Source: Clarkia xantiana subsp. parviflora (taxonomy: Eukaryota; Streptophyta; Magnoliopsida; Myrtales; Onagraceae). Taken from it: a DNA stretch of 64,000 bases. A model generated the notes under the pieces. That model had not been told where the DNA came from. It did not search any database and worked only from the letters and a program-made list of their open reading frames with translations. Positions 33,540 through 45,200 of the stretch are shown piece by piece. Position 1 is the first letter of the stretch. Each line of letters opens with the position of its first letter. The stretch spans positions 38,890,756-38,954,755 of the forward strand of contig JAPTYO010000009.1 of the NCBI GenBank assembly GCA_036873135.1. Direction: 5' to 3'. The position numbers and the translations under genes were made by a program.

Positions 33540-33850
33540 AAGTTTAACCAGTTTTATCAGAACCGGACCGGAAGTCGAACCTGTTAAGGGTCCGATTGTC
33601 GTTAGTTCGGTCCGAACCGGTTTGAACTTGGTCCTGCCGTTCTGAGTACAAAAACAGCAGAATGCTGCAGACTTGGATAGTTACGTAAGATATAGATAAA
33701 AATAAAATCACAGTATACTCATATTTAGTCTTTTTTACTAAACTCGACCGTTCGCTTGTCGGTTCTTTGGTTTGAACACTCGACCGTTCGTTCGTCGGGT
33801 TATCCGTTATTCTGATTTTGATATCTTGAAATGAACTTGAACTCAACCAC
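33540..33850. mobile_element. Single end of a Mutator-like element
   Basis: TTTTATCAGAACCGGACCGG continues into GGTCCGAACCGG-type sequence, matching the terminal repeat of the element at 24150-25045. No partner end in inverse orientation was found to the right before 37.1 kb, so this is likely a truncated copy. The 100-codon minus-strand frame here shows nothing recognisable. Confidence 0.5.
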
Positions 33851-34219
33851 CGGCACCTGATACCTGCACAAAGGGATGAACCAGGCTTTTGCCCGATAAT
33901 CCCCTCAAAAGCTTAAGTCAGTCCTCAGATAGGAACTCTTATATGTATTATGATATCAAAGAATCTGTCCCCGATGAAAAAAGATATTGAGTTATATTTA
34001 TAGGGGATGACCCATATGGAAACCGGCTTATGTATTTATGATACACTGAGTCTTCTTGTATGAAAAGTTGTCTATGCATACTTTCTTTTTAGAGGGGAAT
34101 TGCATATTTATACTAAGTCAATGAAGCTTCGTCATTCTTCTACTTGGAGAAGATAGGAGACCGATCACTTACATCGAGACGGCTCTTAGTTATTATGTAG
34201 ATGTGAAAGGGGAGTGGGG

Positions 34220-34450
34220 ACGATCTCTTCTCTATGTGGAGAGGGATCGTCCTCCTCTCCTATGGAGAGGGACCGAACTTCTCTCCATAGGAGAGAGGTC
34301 GACCCCCTCTCTTATGGAAAGGGGTCGTCCCCCTCTCCATAAGAGAGGGGACTGTCCCCTTCTCCTTTAAGAGAGGGAATTGTTTTTCTCCCTATGGGAG
34401 AAGAGACGATTCCTCTCCTTTTGAAGATGTATCGTCTATTTCCCCTAGGA
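34220..34450. repeat. Imperfect ~33-bp tandem repeat, CTCTCC/GGAGAG rich
   Basis: About seven degenerate units alternate CTCTCC(T/A)TATGGAGAGGG with GTC(C/G)(T/A)CC. Many units are self-complementary. Confidence 0.75.
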
Positions 34451-34679
34451 GAGGGTTCGTTTACTCTAATTTACCTTTTGACGATCATTATTAGACCGAA
34501 TGAATGAGATTACTGTCCGGTTCTTAGACCGATATTCATCATTTGCCCACGAGGCTGATGTAGACTTCATCTGCGTTAGACTCTATCCTGTAATGGAAAT
34601 TCAAATTCATCAAGTATCTTCCAAATATCGTAAAATTCCCAATACGAGTATATAAAAACATATAAGAAGTTACTAAGTC

Positions 34680-34945
34680 GTTCCTCTTTTTGACGAAGAG
34701 GTTTATCAACACCTTCGTTTTTTACGAGGTTTATCAACCTTCATCTTTCGGACGAAGAGATTTAACAACCTTTGTCTTTTTGACAAAGATGTTTTTTATT
34801 TCCGTCTTTTTTACGGAGATGACGGAGGGATTATCGATCTTCGTCTTTTTGACGGAAACTATAGAGGGGTCGCTGACCTTCGTCTTTTTTACGGAGGCGA
34901 TGGAGGGGTCGTCGAACTTCGTCTTTTTGACGGAGAGGTCGTCAA
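34680..34945. repeat. Imperfect ~42-bp tandem repeat
   Basis: Units contain CTTCGTCTTTTTGACGGAG and GAGGGGTCGTC. They create short open frames on both strands that should not be read as genes. Confidence 0.75.
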
Positions 34946-35816
34946 CCATTCATTTATGACTATGAAAAAAAAAAATAACTTAACTTCTTTATAATATTCG
35001 GTCTTACTTTAATCTTACGATTTTAGATGTAACCTTTGTTGAAAGAGCCACATGCTTGTCTGATGATAAATGAGTGCAACTGTCTGCACCGTCTTTAGAC
35101 CACTATCTGCCATTTTCCCCCGAGACTAATGTATGCTTTGCCTTGATAACTACTTGGACTTTTAAAAATGTCGTGATGTCAATGTCAATTACGGAGAGGT
35201 CTTCATTCAATTAAGTCATGTATCCTCATGTCAAACGGGTGTACTGTCCATGACATTCTTTTGGACAATGTCCATCCTTCCCCCCCCCCTATTTAAGAGA
35301 GGGTTTGGTTGCAATCTTCGTGGTTATCTTGATGAACGGAAATGATTTGCACATTGTTTGGTCTTCTTTAAACTTAGCATGTCATTAGCATGAATTCTGC
35401 TTTTCTTTATGTGTATTTGTTTATGACGATGCGATAGTAGGATTTTTGTTCTACCATACTTTGACGAGCTTAATTCCGAGAAGAAGATGATAACCCTCCA
35501 TTCGTCTGATGCGAGTGGACCCAGTGTTGATATGAAAGTCCCTCTTTAGATAATCAGTCAGCTTTATGAAAGGAGGATTTATCACCTCTCTTTATTGGAT
35601 TTTGTTGATCAAGGGCGGTTCGTCCACCTAGCATGTTCGTCTTTATGGAACTATCTTGTAGTAACTTTGGGTAATCGTTTCTTTAGACGAACACTTATGG
35701 AGGGTGGTTCGTCCAACAACCTTTTTATGTGAAAATATTACTCTCTTGAAATAGTTTATGAACGATCATCTCTTTAGACGGTCGACTAGGAGGGGTGGTC
35801 CGTCTACCAACCCTTA

Positions 35817-37040
35817 GAGCATCCACAATGCTTTTCCTTAAAAGTGTCACGTAGGATTTTATGTGTGGTTTAAGGAATACATAAATTTATGTAATGCTTA
35901 AATAATAATAGGTCCACAATAGTTTTACTTAAAAATATTTTATTATTAAATTTTAACCACTAATTTAAAAAGTAGTTAATTTATAACGAAAATGCAATTG
36001 GACGCATGAATTCACGACCCTATATAACTTTGCTGGTTTAACTCTAAACCGACATAGGTAAGAAAAAAATATACACTACACTAGCTACCACCCTAAACCA
36101 ACAGACAACAACAGAGTATGAATTCAAGGGCATCAAAGATGTATAAAAATCAGTTCAAAGAGCCTTAATTACTAATCAGACATATCAGAGAACGAATTCA
36201 AGGGAATCAAAAATGTAACTTTGCTGGTGAAAACTTTTCATGAAATCAGGTTGGGACTTAAAGTCCAACAAATTTGAGGTTTACCCTATTATTCACTAAT
36301 CACTCACGATCTGAATTAATTAGTATATTAGTATGGTTTGATTTTTAGCAATAATGAGAGGTGATGAATGACGCTCTGCACTTGGAGTGTCCAGGGAAGC
36401 AACCTCCACCTTCCTCTCGTTATAACCCTATCTGATATCCATGGATTCTAGCTAATGTAACTTGGATCACAAGGACACCAAAAGAAAACAAAATATGATT
36501 TCAAAAGCAAAAGACACACAACGCTCATTATATACTGCATCATATTATACATATGACATAGGTAAATACCGTAGCTTTAGATTTAAATAAAGCAATTCCT
36601 AATTGCTGCTGTGGCTGCCGACAATTGCCGGATGGCTCGCTGGGTGGTTCGCTGGTGGTTCGTGGGTGGTTTGCTGGTGGCTCGTTGGTGGCTCGCCGGT
36701 GGCTCGTTGGGTGGCTGATTTGTTGTTGCTTGCTGTTGTATCTGTATCGCAGAGAGGAAGGAAGAGCAGCAAATGGAAACAGCAAGAAAAAAAAAGGAAG
36801 AAAGGAAAATTGGGCTTGAAAAAAAAAACTGAATAATTATTTTTATGTGATGACGTGTCAACATAAAACATTACTTAAATTTAAGTAATGCTTTATTTAA
36901 AAATATAAATTTACGTGTGGGGTCCCATTTTTAAGGATTGCTATGTAAAACCACTGTAGAGAGTTTTTTTTCACTTTACGTAAATAAACACATAGGACCC
37001 ACGTTTACGTAATCCTTACGTAATACCACTGTGGGTGCTC
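35817..37040. mobile_element. Non-autonomous PIF/Harbinger-type element 1
   Basis: Terminal inverted repeats GAGCATCCACAATG and GAGCACCCACAGTG (reverse complement of the right end), flanked by TTA at 35814-35816 and 37041-37043. The 3-bp TWA duplication and GAGCA...-type ends are typical of plant Tourist/Harbinger elements. It is 1224 bp without a transposase. The interior has a TGGCTCGCTGGTGGTTCG-like simple repeat at about 36635-36720, which produces open frames on both strands. Confidence 0.85.
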
Positions 37041-37110
37041 TTATATTACTCTCTTGTTGGAGTATTTTATGGATGATCGTCTCTATGGACAATCGAATAT
37101 GAGGGGCGGT

Positions 37111-38145
37111 CCATCAGTTCGGTCCAGTTTTAATTTTAAAATCTGGTTCGGTCCGAACCGGTCCAAATTAAAATAGAGTTCGGTTTAACACACAAAACCG
37201 GTTTGGTTAGATCCACTTAGTTACTCTGGTCCGAACCGACCTAATTAGGTCGAACCGATTGAGATAACCAGGTTCAATTTAAATTCGTCCCGGTTTGACA
37301 TATTGGACCGGCCCAATAATTAAAAATTTAAAAGGTTGGGCCGAAATGTTTACTTGTGGCCCAATTAGGGTTTTAAAGTCCATTAAAATATTTAACTTAG
37401 CCACCAAGAAACATTAATCATATAAAATAATTTCCAATATTAATAATATATATATAAATTTCGGACCCTTAATTAAAACATATATATATTTATTGCCAAG
37501 ATTATATCTTTATGATTAAATCAATCAACAATATATATATGTAAAAATCGGCACCTACATATAAATATATATATATTATTGATTGCCAATATCTTAAATA
37601 GGGAAACATATATCAACAATATATTTTCTCAATTTTTTAGGTAACTAAATATATCAATAATATATTTAACCCTATTAAATATTTAGATATATTGATAGTT
37701 ATATATATATTAAGGTAAATCTATCCTAATGTTCCCAATTATAGATATATTGTTTCCTAGAATAAAGATTAAAATATGGTAAACAATATAATTTTAACAA
37801 TAGCGGCCGAAATTTGTTTGCTTGGAGACCAAGAAATTAAAAATTTTACCTTGTAAATTCATTAAAATTTCGGCACAAACACCAAATTGGGAACAAGTGG
37901 TCAAATTTCAAGATCAAATTTTAATAAGATCTACAATCCAATGTTTGATTTTGATAAGAGTCATGTTGTTCTTGAAGATCATGAAAATCAAATTAACAAA
38001 GAACATCATGAAAATTTCGGTTTCACTAACAACCCCAAAAATCGAAAATTTGAAAATTTCTTTTAAAATTTTCGGTTTCAATTTTAAATTTCAAGAAAAT
38101 CAATTTATCAAAATCATGAACTCCAAACACAGGCTCTGATACCAC
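37111..38145 (-). other. Noncoding leader of a copia-type element (E1)
   Basis: It is oriented on the minus strand next to the LTR at 38146. The right end holds the primer site. The sequence is AT-rich with GGTTCGGTCCGAACCGG-like motifs and (AT)n runs, and it is collinear with 57290-58457 and partly with 38761-39225. No gag or pol. Confidence 0.6.
38132..38144 (-). promoter_or_regulatory. Primer binding site of E1
   Basis: The reverse complement TGGTATCAGAGCC matches the initiator tRNA-Met 3' end, the usual Ty1/copia primer, one base from the LTR. Confidence 0.85.
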
Positions 38146-38760
38146 TGTTAGATTACGGGGAGTAATCACTACGGACATTAAATCGTGGTACATGTTAGTA
38201 ATCGAAATTACGCAGCGGAAGATTCGCACATACCTCAAACGATGTCAGTAGTCCCAAGATCCTTCCTGCAGGGAGTTCACGATCCTCCGGTCGGAACCCG
38301 TAGAGGTTCTTGTTAAAGAAGCCCTACGCGGTATAAGCTCCACAGCAAAGCCTCTGATCGATTCTTGGCAATGGGACAGATCTCCGGAGTGTTTGCTCGA
38401 AGACAAATTGGCACACCCTTGGTGTTGATGTGAGTGGTTCGGCCGAAACCCTTATGTGTGGGTGTGGAGGGTTTTTCTCTCTAAAACACTCTTATGAGGA
38501 AATAGTGATTAACCCTAAAAATCTCCTAGCACCATGTATTTATAGGAGGAGCAAAGTGGACAAAAGTACACTTTGCCATTCCTAGAAGTTTCGGCCGGCC
38601 ATGTATAAGCGAGGCCCATATTTTTTGGCATCTCATGTCAATTGGGATTTGGGTCTAGCCCAATTACCCTAATGTGACATGTACCTAATTTCCTTAGGTA
38701 AACTATACATATTATGGGCTACCAATTACGGCGCCCATCACCATATGCTTACTGCTTACA
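38146..38760 (-). repeat. Copia-type LTR, E1
   Basis: About 615 bp in minus orientation, beginning TGTTAGATTACGG on the plus strand. A reversed TATA-like box (ATTTATAGGAGG) lies near 38540. It is related to the LTRs at 39226 and 58470. The distal end at ~38760 is approximate. Confidence 0.7.
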
Positions 38761-39225
38761 TATATATATATATATATATATAAATTTCTTCTAACACATA
38801 TATATATATATATATTGTCAATATCCTTAATAGGCAAATAAATATACTGACAATATATTTTATTTAATCTTTTAGGCAACTAATTTATCAATAATATATT
38901 TATCCCTTTAATTTATCTAGACATACTGATAGTTATATATATTTCTATATATTGTGTGAATATATCCATATATTTCCAGTTATAGATATATTGTTACCTT
39001 TGATAAAAATTAAAATATGGTAAACAATATTTTAGTGATATATTTCAACCAAAACAAGTAAACTTGTGGCCTAAGAAATTAAAAAATTTACCTTGTAATT
39101 TCAATTAGGGTTCGGCCAAAACATCAAATTGGAAACAAGTGGTCAAATTTCAAGATCAAATTTTACTAAGATCTACAATCCAGTGTTTGATTTTGATAAA
39201 AGTCACGTTTTTCTTGAAGATCATG
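38761..39225 (-). other. Partial copia leader, E2
   Basis: (AT)n tracts are followed by sequence collinear with 37600-37980. It ends at GAAGATCATG directly against the next LTR; the primer site and adjoining leader are missing compared with E1 and the K1 leader, implying a small deletion. Confidence 0.55.
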
Positions 39226-41789
39226 TGTTGGATTACGGGGACATAATACTACGGAATGCTAAACGTGTACATGCAAGTAAACTAATTACGCAGCGGAATA
39301 ATGTACACATACCTCAATAGCTTTCCTGCCCAAGAACGATGTGGACGGAGTTCTGATCCTCCAATCGGAATCCGTACAAGTTCTTCGTGAGAAGAAGTCC
39401 TACGCGGTATAAGAGCACTTCCAATAGCAAGTGCCTAGTGCCTCCACATCAGCAGCCACGTCACTGCCAACTCATCAAAGTGGCACTGCTACAGTATTTG
39501 CTACAGTAAATGGCACTGTAAAATTGGCACTCTCTCCAGTAGTGGAGGCCAAGTTTCACTTCTACATTGGGACCCACATAATTTCATAATTCAAATATAA
39601 TTTTTGCATTATATATAAATTATATATCATTATATATAAATTATATATTCATATTTTTTTACAAATACGGACATGAATAAATAATGAGATTCAAGTATTA
39701 GATGTTTTAATTAAAAAAAATAGGGAAAATATATACAAAATTATAAAAATGTAATTGAATTTTTTAATAAAAATTTACATTTTTTGAGTTAGTCAAAATT
39801 TATCAATTGTGAATCAAATATCTTGATTCACTTTTGACCGACGTATGTTGTTATTCTGAAATTTGAAAATCGACTTCTTTAGGGTAATAGTTCTATTATT
39901 TACGTACTATAATTTATTTTTTTAAAAAAAATTACGATTTTTTGTAATTAAAAATGATAAAAACATTATGAATATAACATAAAAATGAGCACAGTAATTT
40001 TTTTTAATAATGATTGCAATAATTTAAAAGTTACATTACAATAAATATAAAAACAATAAATTAAAGTTGTCAACTAAAATAAATAAATAATTATATATAT
40101 TTGGAGGATCGGTTTTTTGTTTTTTTTTTTAATTAGGGTAAATTTGTATAGGAAAATGGGTCGGACCAGTTTTGAACCGAACCAGACTTTTTTTTACAGT
40201 TCCAGTCCAAAATCGGTCCAGAATTTTTAATGCTAATTTCAAATTCAGTCCAGACCGGACCATACTGTTTTAATTAGTACCAATCCAGTTCGGAACATAT
40301 TCGGGCCCGACCGGTTCGTGCATATCCATAGTTCTCTATTGTCAATTCATTGCAATAATTATACGTTACTTGACCAAGGTAAAATTACTATTAGGTGCAG
40401 TCCCCATGCGGCAAGCAGAATGATTGATAAGTATAATTGTTGATATAATAACATTGATCAATCAAATTCATTGAATCTATTATTTCACCATAATCAGTGT
40501 ATATCTGTTATACGTTGATTGACATATCTTAATTCAACATCATCAACATATTCACGTTTATGTACATCCATGATCATATTAGTAAATCGATTGCATTAAT
40601 CATGTGTTTTTATATATGATTTCCAATATATGTAAATTAGAAATATATTATATATACATCATTCTAAAAGTATAATTTTTATAATAATTTATCGTAAAAG
40701 ATATATTTCTTTCATATAATAATATAATATAATACGTAAAATATATAAAAATATATATGCATTAAAATAATATAATATTTTGTAGTAATTATTTTCCATA
40801 TTTAATAATTTGAAATGTCATACTATTTCAAAATTTAGAATTAACGGTTATTCAACATGGTAACATATAAACAAATTAGATATGGAAATTTCGAAATTGA
40901 TTCAAAGTTAAAAAGTAGTAATTTTGGTTCGTGTTGTTATTTATGTTACATAATATTCAAAATGACTGATTACGGCTCTTTTCTATCTGACTTAGCGTAA
41001 CCGAATATATATACAATCAAAGAGATGAGCAACACAATCGAATAAAATAATATTAAAAAGTTGGCACCGACATGAACAGTAACTTGGGAGTTCCTACTAG
41101 TAGGCACTGTTCCACTTCACTATTCACTCAATAATGGCAAAACAGTAATATTAGTAATCCTAGTCACGCCTAGTGGAGCCTAGTCAGCGTCCAGTGACAA
41201 AAATTGGAACTAGGCACTCCCATTTTGGAACAAGGCACTCCTATTGAAAATGCAAGTGCCTATTTAATCATTACCAGTAGGGACCAACAGTAAATGGCAC
41301 TAGGCACTCTCTACAATAATAAATTTACAACATGGAACTAGGCACTACGCACTAGGCACTAGGCACTACTATTGGAAGTGCTCTAAGCTCCACAGCAAAT
41401 ACTCTGATCGATTCTTCAACGGGGACAGAACTTATGACTGATTATGGTGTGCCAAAATCTCTACTAAGGGATGAGAGGGTTTCTCTCAAGTTCCTCAATG
41501 GAGGGACTTATGAATTACTTGATATGTAAAACCCTTAGGAGACTCCCCTATATATAGGATTAGTGGAGTGGACAAAATTCCACTCCAACCAATGTGGTAT
41601 AGGGTTCGGCCGAACCTATTAAATGAGGGAGGCCCAATTTTGGGCCTCCCATGTCAATTAGGAATTGGGTCGAGCCCTTTAAACCTAATGTGACATTTAC
41701 CCAATTTTCTTAGGTAATATCCTTAATATTAACGGGCTACTCATCTGTTAGGAGTATCGTAGCGCCCGCAGAACGTTGATTCCCTGTCA
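39226..41789 (-). repeat. Copia-type LTR split by a Harbinger-type element; probable 3' LTR of K1
   Basis: The LTR sequence occupies 39226-39412 and 41387 to about 41789. It begins TGTTGGATTACGGGGAC and keeps ACGCAGCGG, CTCTGATCGATTCTTCAACG and a reversed CCCCTATATATAGG box, as in the LTR at 58470-59036. The two differ at roughly a fifth of positions by eye. The right boundary is uncertain. Confidence 0.6.
39413..41383. mobile_element. Non-autonomous PIF/Harbinger-type element 2
   Basis: Perfect 15-bp terminal inverted repeats GAGCACTTCCAATAG flanked by TAA (39410-39412 and 41384-41386). Excision would restore the LTR reading GGTATAAGCTCC seen in E1. It is 1971 bp with no transposase. Subterminal GCACTAGGCACT repeats occur at both ends, with a very AT-rich middle that includes an inset of CCGGACC-type sequence near 40150-40330. 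Confidence 0.9.
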
Positions 41790-42712
41790 TAAATCAATCT
41801 TGTTAAAAACAAAATATGTACCGCACTGTATCCTTGGTCAACTAATAATTCTCCAATTGTCCAGTTTTCCACATATGAATACTTCTCCAGGGCATCCGTA
41901 CAAGTGTTCACAACCTTCAACTAATATCCGGTTGGTGGCCACCTAGTGAACACAAGAGTCGTGAATTATAGGTGAACATGACGATCCTTATCCCTCATAC
42001 CCTTAGTCAAACTAAATCGGTTTCCAAACACGTGGTCACTCGGCCTTTTTCTTCAGCACTACGCTTGACGTCGGGAAGCGAACATTGAGCCTGGCTTTAG
42101 GTATGAGTTCCGAGTCCGAGAGGATACTTTGGGCGCCTCTTCATAAGGCACCCAGGATCAATCACACGCTTAAGGTGAAGAAGTATGCGCCCTTTGAAAC
42201 ACAAGGATTCTAGCTAGCACAACTGAGCATGACCCCGTGGTCGAACATGGCACGCGCAGTATAAACACGCGTCGATAGCACACCTGGACAAGCCAGGGAT
42301 GGGATATGTCAATCATGCTATAGCAGAATCTTTCATTTGGCCCTGAATGTGATTTTGATGATGGACATAGTCCAACACGGCGATTTTACAAAACGAAGAT
42401 CAAGTCATGCTTTTAGGCGTGACAAAGTTATCGTTTCGTTTAACCAGGTTTACCCCCTGGTTCTTAGCCAATCTTGTTGTGGTAGAGGTCCCCCTCTCAT
42501 ACAAGATGACCGTGCCTGTGTGACGAGGCATGGTTCACATTCGACTTAATTTTGGTGGAAGGATTTTACCTCTTCCTACGACTTAGTTTATAGACCGTAA
42601 AATCCGATGTTATTTATCATTATGACGTCGATGGATCATATACTAAATTTGCAATTCTTTTATTCAATTGAAATATTATTTCAAAAGTACTATCACTTAT
42701 ACAAGCCACTTA
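41790..42712 (-). other. K1 3' noncoding region
   Basis: No coding sequence. It matches K2 63139-64000 in inverted orientation; for example AATCATGCTATAGCAGAATC here corresponds to GATTCTCCGATAGCATGATT near 63530. Confidence 0.7.
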
Positions 42713-44161
42713 TTAAGCCCTACGTAATCCAAGCAGTTTTACGTGTTTTTCGAAAATCTCTCTACGTAATGGCTTAGTGAATGGGTCCGCGACCATTTTG
42801 TCTGTGGACAAGTATTCTAAAGTGATTATATTGTCTTCCAGAACAGATTTAGCATAATTTTATTTCACATCGATGTGTTTGGTCCTACTGTGGTACTTTG
42901 GATTCTTAACTGCTGCAATGGCTGCCTGACTGTCGGAGTATACCTTTACGGGTTTACTCTCCTTGCCAGTGCCAATTAATACTGTAAGAAGCCTTTTCAG
43001 CCAGATCGCTTCTTGTGCGTTTTTGGAAAGGGCAACGAATTTCGATTCCATAGTGGAAAGCGCGACACATGATTTCTTCTTGCTTACCCATGATATGGCA
43101 GCATTAGCAAGGAGGAAAACTCCTCCTGTGGTGGACTTACGATCATCCGGATCGCCACCGTGGCCGTCGTCACTATAATCGGCCAATTCTATTTGATTGC
43201 CCTTATATCACAGAACATAGTCGGCAGTACCTTTCAGATATCTTATAATTCGTTTTACGGCCTTTAAATGTTGATAACTAGGATCTGATTGGAATCTTGC
43301 TACTAGGCCCACAGCGTAACAGATATCCGGCCGAGTACATAGCATGTCATACATGAGGCTTCCTACCATGCTTAGATACTCTGCATCCTTCGTCTGTTCA
43401 CGCTTTTGCTGGTTCTTCAGGCCATCACGCTTTGATAGCGCGCACCTGAACACAACAAGCGTATCCAGGGGTTTGGCATCGAGAATTCTGAATATTTTCA
43501 ACAGTTTGTTGATATAAGATTCTTGAGACAGACACAATGTCTGGGCGCCACGATCTCAGATAATTTTAATGCCTAAGATATATGTGGCCTCTCCCATATC
43601 TTTCATCTCAAATGCTGATGCTAACCAGGACTTTGATTTATTCATGGAACTCACATCGTTTGCAGCAATGAGTATGTCATCTAGGTATAAGGTTATGATG
43701 ACATACTTAGACCCGGAGGTCTTGGTGTAAACGCAGGGATCCTCGTGAAGGTTCAGAAATCTGTTTCCAACGATTTCCTCGTGGAATCTGCGATACCATT
43801 GCCGAGACGATTGTTTAAAACCGTAAATAGATCTTTGGAGTTTGCAAACTTTACATTCTTTGCCAGGAGTAATAAAACCCTCTGGTTGCTCCATATAGAT
43901 CTCTTCCTCCAGTTTTACTTGGAGAGGTTTGGTCTTAATGTCCATTTGATGCATGCTCGAGTTTGAGACTTGCAGTCATGGGCAAGAACGGTCCTGACTA
44001 TAGTGTAACGCATATTCGGTGAGTCCGTCTTTATCAAAGTTCACTCCGTGAATTTGGGTATATCCTATCGCAATTATTCGAGTTTTGCACCACTCGAAAT
44101 TTCCACCAGAAGTGAATTCTAAGATTTCACTTTCTAGTTCTGTGGTTAACAGATAAATCAA
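42713..44161 (-). pseudogene. K1 copia reverse transcriptase and RNase H
   Basis: Minus-strand fragments in several frames. The RVT_2 entry region is degenerate (GYTQIHGVNFDK). RT follows with LEEEIYMEQPEGF, QRSIYGFKQSSRQWYRRF and the catalytic YLDDIL, then LVARFQSDPSYQHLKAVKRI. RNase H carries HGGDPDDRKSTTGGVFLL, ALSTMESKFVALSKNAQEA and KYHSRTKHIDVK, ending near LLGLRRA then TAA at 42713-42715. Stops and frame changes separate the blocks at about 43970, 43550 and 43200. Integrase, protease and gag are not recognisable upstream. Confidence 0.9.
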
Positions 44162-45200
44162 CTAAAGACTAAAAACAAATTAGTTCTTATTTAGGAAATT
44201 TCATCCTCCATTGTTTTCCTCCATTCCCTCGTTTTGAGGTCCTTCCTTTGTTTGATGAACCGTTACTGGTTCAACAACGAATACCAAGATGTGTAACACA
44301 TCTTATTTGATGGGACACTTCTCGAGAGAAGTTCGTTGCCTTTGACTATGTCTAGGCACGTTAATCCCATGTTTTAGTCTGGGAATAATGCTTCTTATCG
44401 GGGCATTACTCCCACTGGGAACAATGGTGGTGGTTGAACTTATTTGGAATATCCTCTCGGTCTCGGGTTTTTACCTCCAAGATGTATTCCTCGATCACTA
44501 GGATCTGGAACCAAGTTGGTTATTCCACTCCCACTAGGAAAAATGGGTAGTTGAAATAGTTCATTATCATGATTATCAGGTCCGACTTGATTCGCATTTT
44601 GAAATTTAGTGATGATTATGTGTGAGGGGGAGTGAGCCCTCTCACTGGATTTATTATGAAGACGTTTCCATCATCATTTACCAAATCAATCACTTATGCT
44701 ATATCAATTCTCCCACTCGAAGTAAGTGGGACCTGAGAATCTCCATCAACCATCTGTTAACTCAATCAGTACTAGCTTGTTTCGTTCTGCAAGGCGTTGG
44801 AAATTCATTCTCAAACCTTTATAATGTGTCATGTTTATCAACGAAACCATTGTTCCAAGCTAATTTTAAAACTCGTATTCTTCGCGAGTAGTGCGTACTC
44901 ATAATGAATACTCGTTTTAATGCGCAAATTAATGCGTCTTTGTGATAAGGTTTTACCCGAATCATTCATTAGCTTTTATGGTAACGTGTTAACCGATTTT
45001 ATCAGAACATAGTATTTTACATTAATGTGAGTTAAATTAATCTCATCCCGCAGGAACAATTAATGTGTAACTCAAACATTATGTAATTCTAAACTATGTT
45101 TATTGAAATGTTTTAATGAATGCCTTTTAGCCAAACTCTTCGTTCAAGGCTAAGGGTGGGAGAGTCGTTTTACCGACTACTTCTTTTCGTTTATTCAACT
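44162..45200 (-). other. K1 region upstream of RT
   Basis: No pol homology is readable. It aligns in inverted orientation with K2 60660-61780; both contain a conserved ~89-codon frame antisense to pol (plus strand 44622-44891 here). Confidence 0.5.
45196..45200. repeat. Target duplication of element G, left copy
   Basis: CAACT. The right flank at 54916-54920 is TAACT, a 4/5 match. The host sequence is continuous across the insertion when compared with K2. Confidence 0.75.

Larger units (their letters stand above)
33851..37110 (-). mobile_element. Decayed gypsy-type LTR and 3' repeat region, split by a Harbinger-type element
   Basis: The block at 33860-34010 has the layout of a Tat-type LTR U5/R in minus orientation: GATAATCCCCTCAAAAGCTTAAGTCAGT corresponds to the CCGATGCTTAAAT region of elements B-D, followed by a reversed TATTTATAGG box. 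Arrays of ~33, ~42 and ~65 bp repeats follow (34220-34450, 34680-34945, 35340-37110), like those preceding the 3' LTR of B and D. No pol sequence. The assignment rests on layout, not alignment. Confidence 0.4.

Noticed and set aside
34690..34959. Repetitive frames with TFVFLTE and VKKTK peptides on opposite strands
   Set aside because: They are translations of a ~42-bp tandem repeat in a gypsy remnant.
36540..36871. Pro/Thr/Ser-rich and Trp/Gly-rich open frames on both strands
   Set aside because: They come from a TGGCTCGCTGGTGG-type simple repeat inside Harbinger-type element 1.
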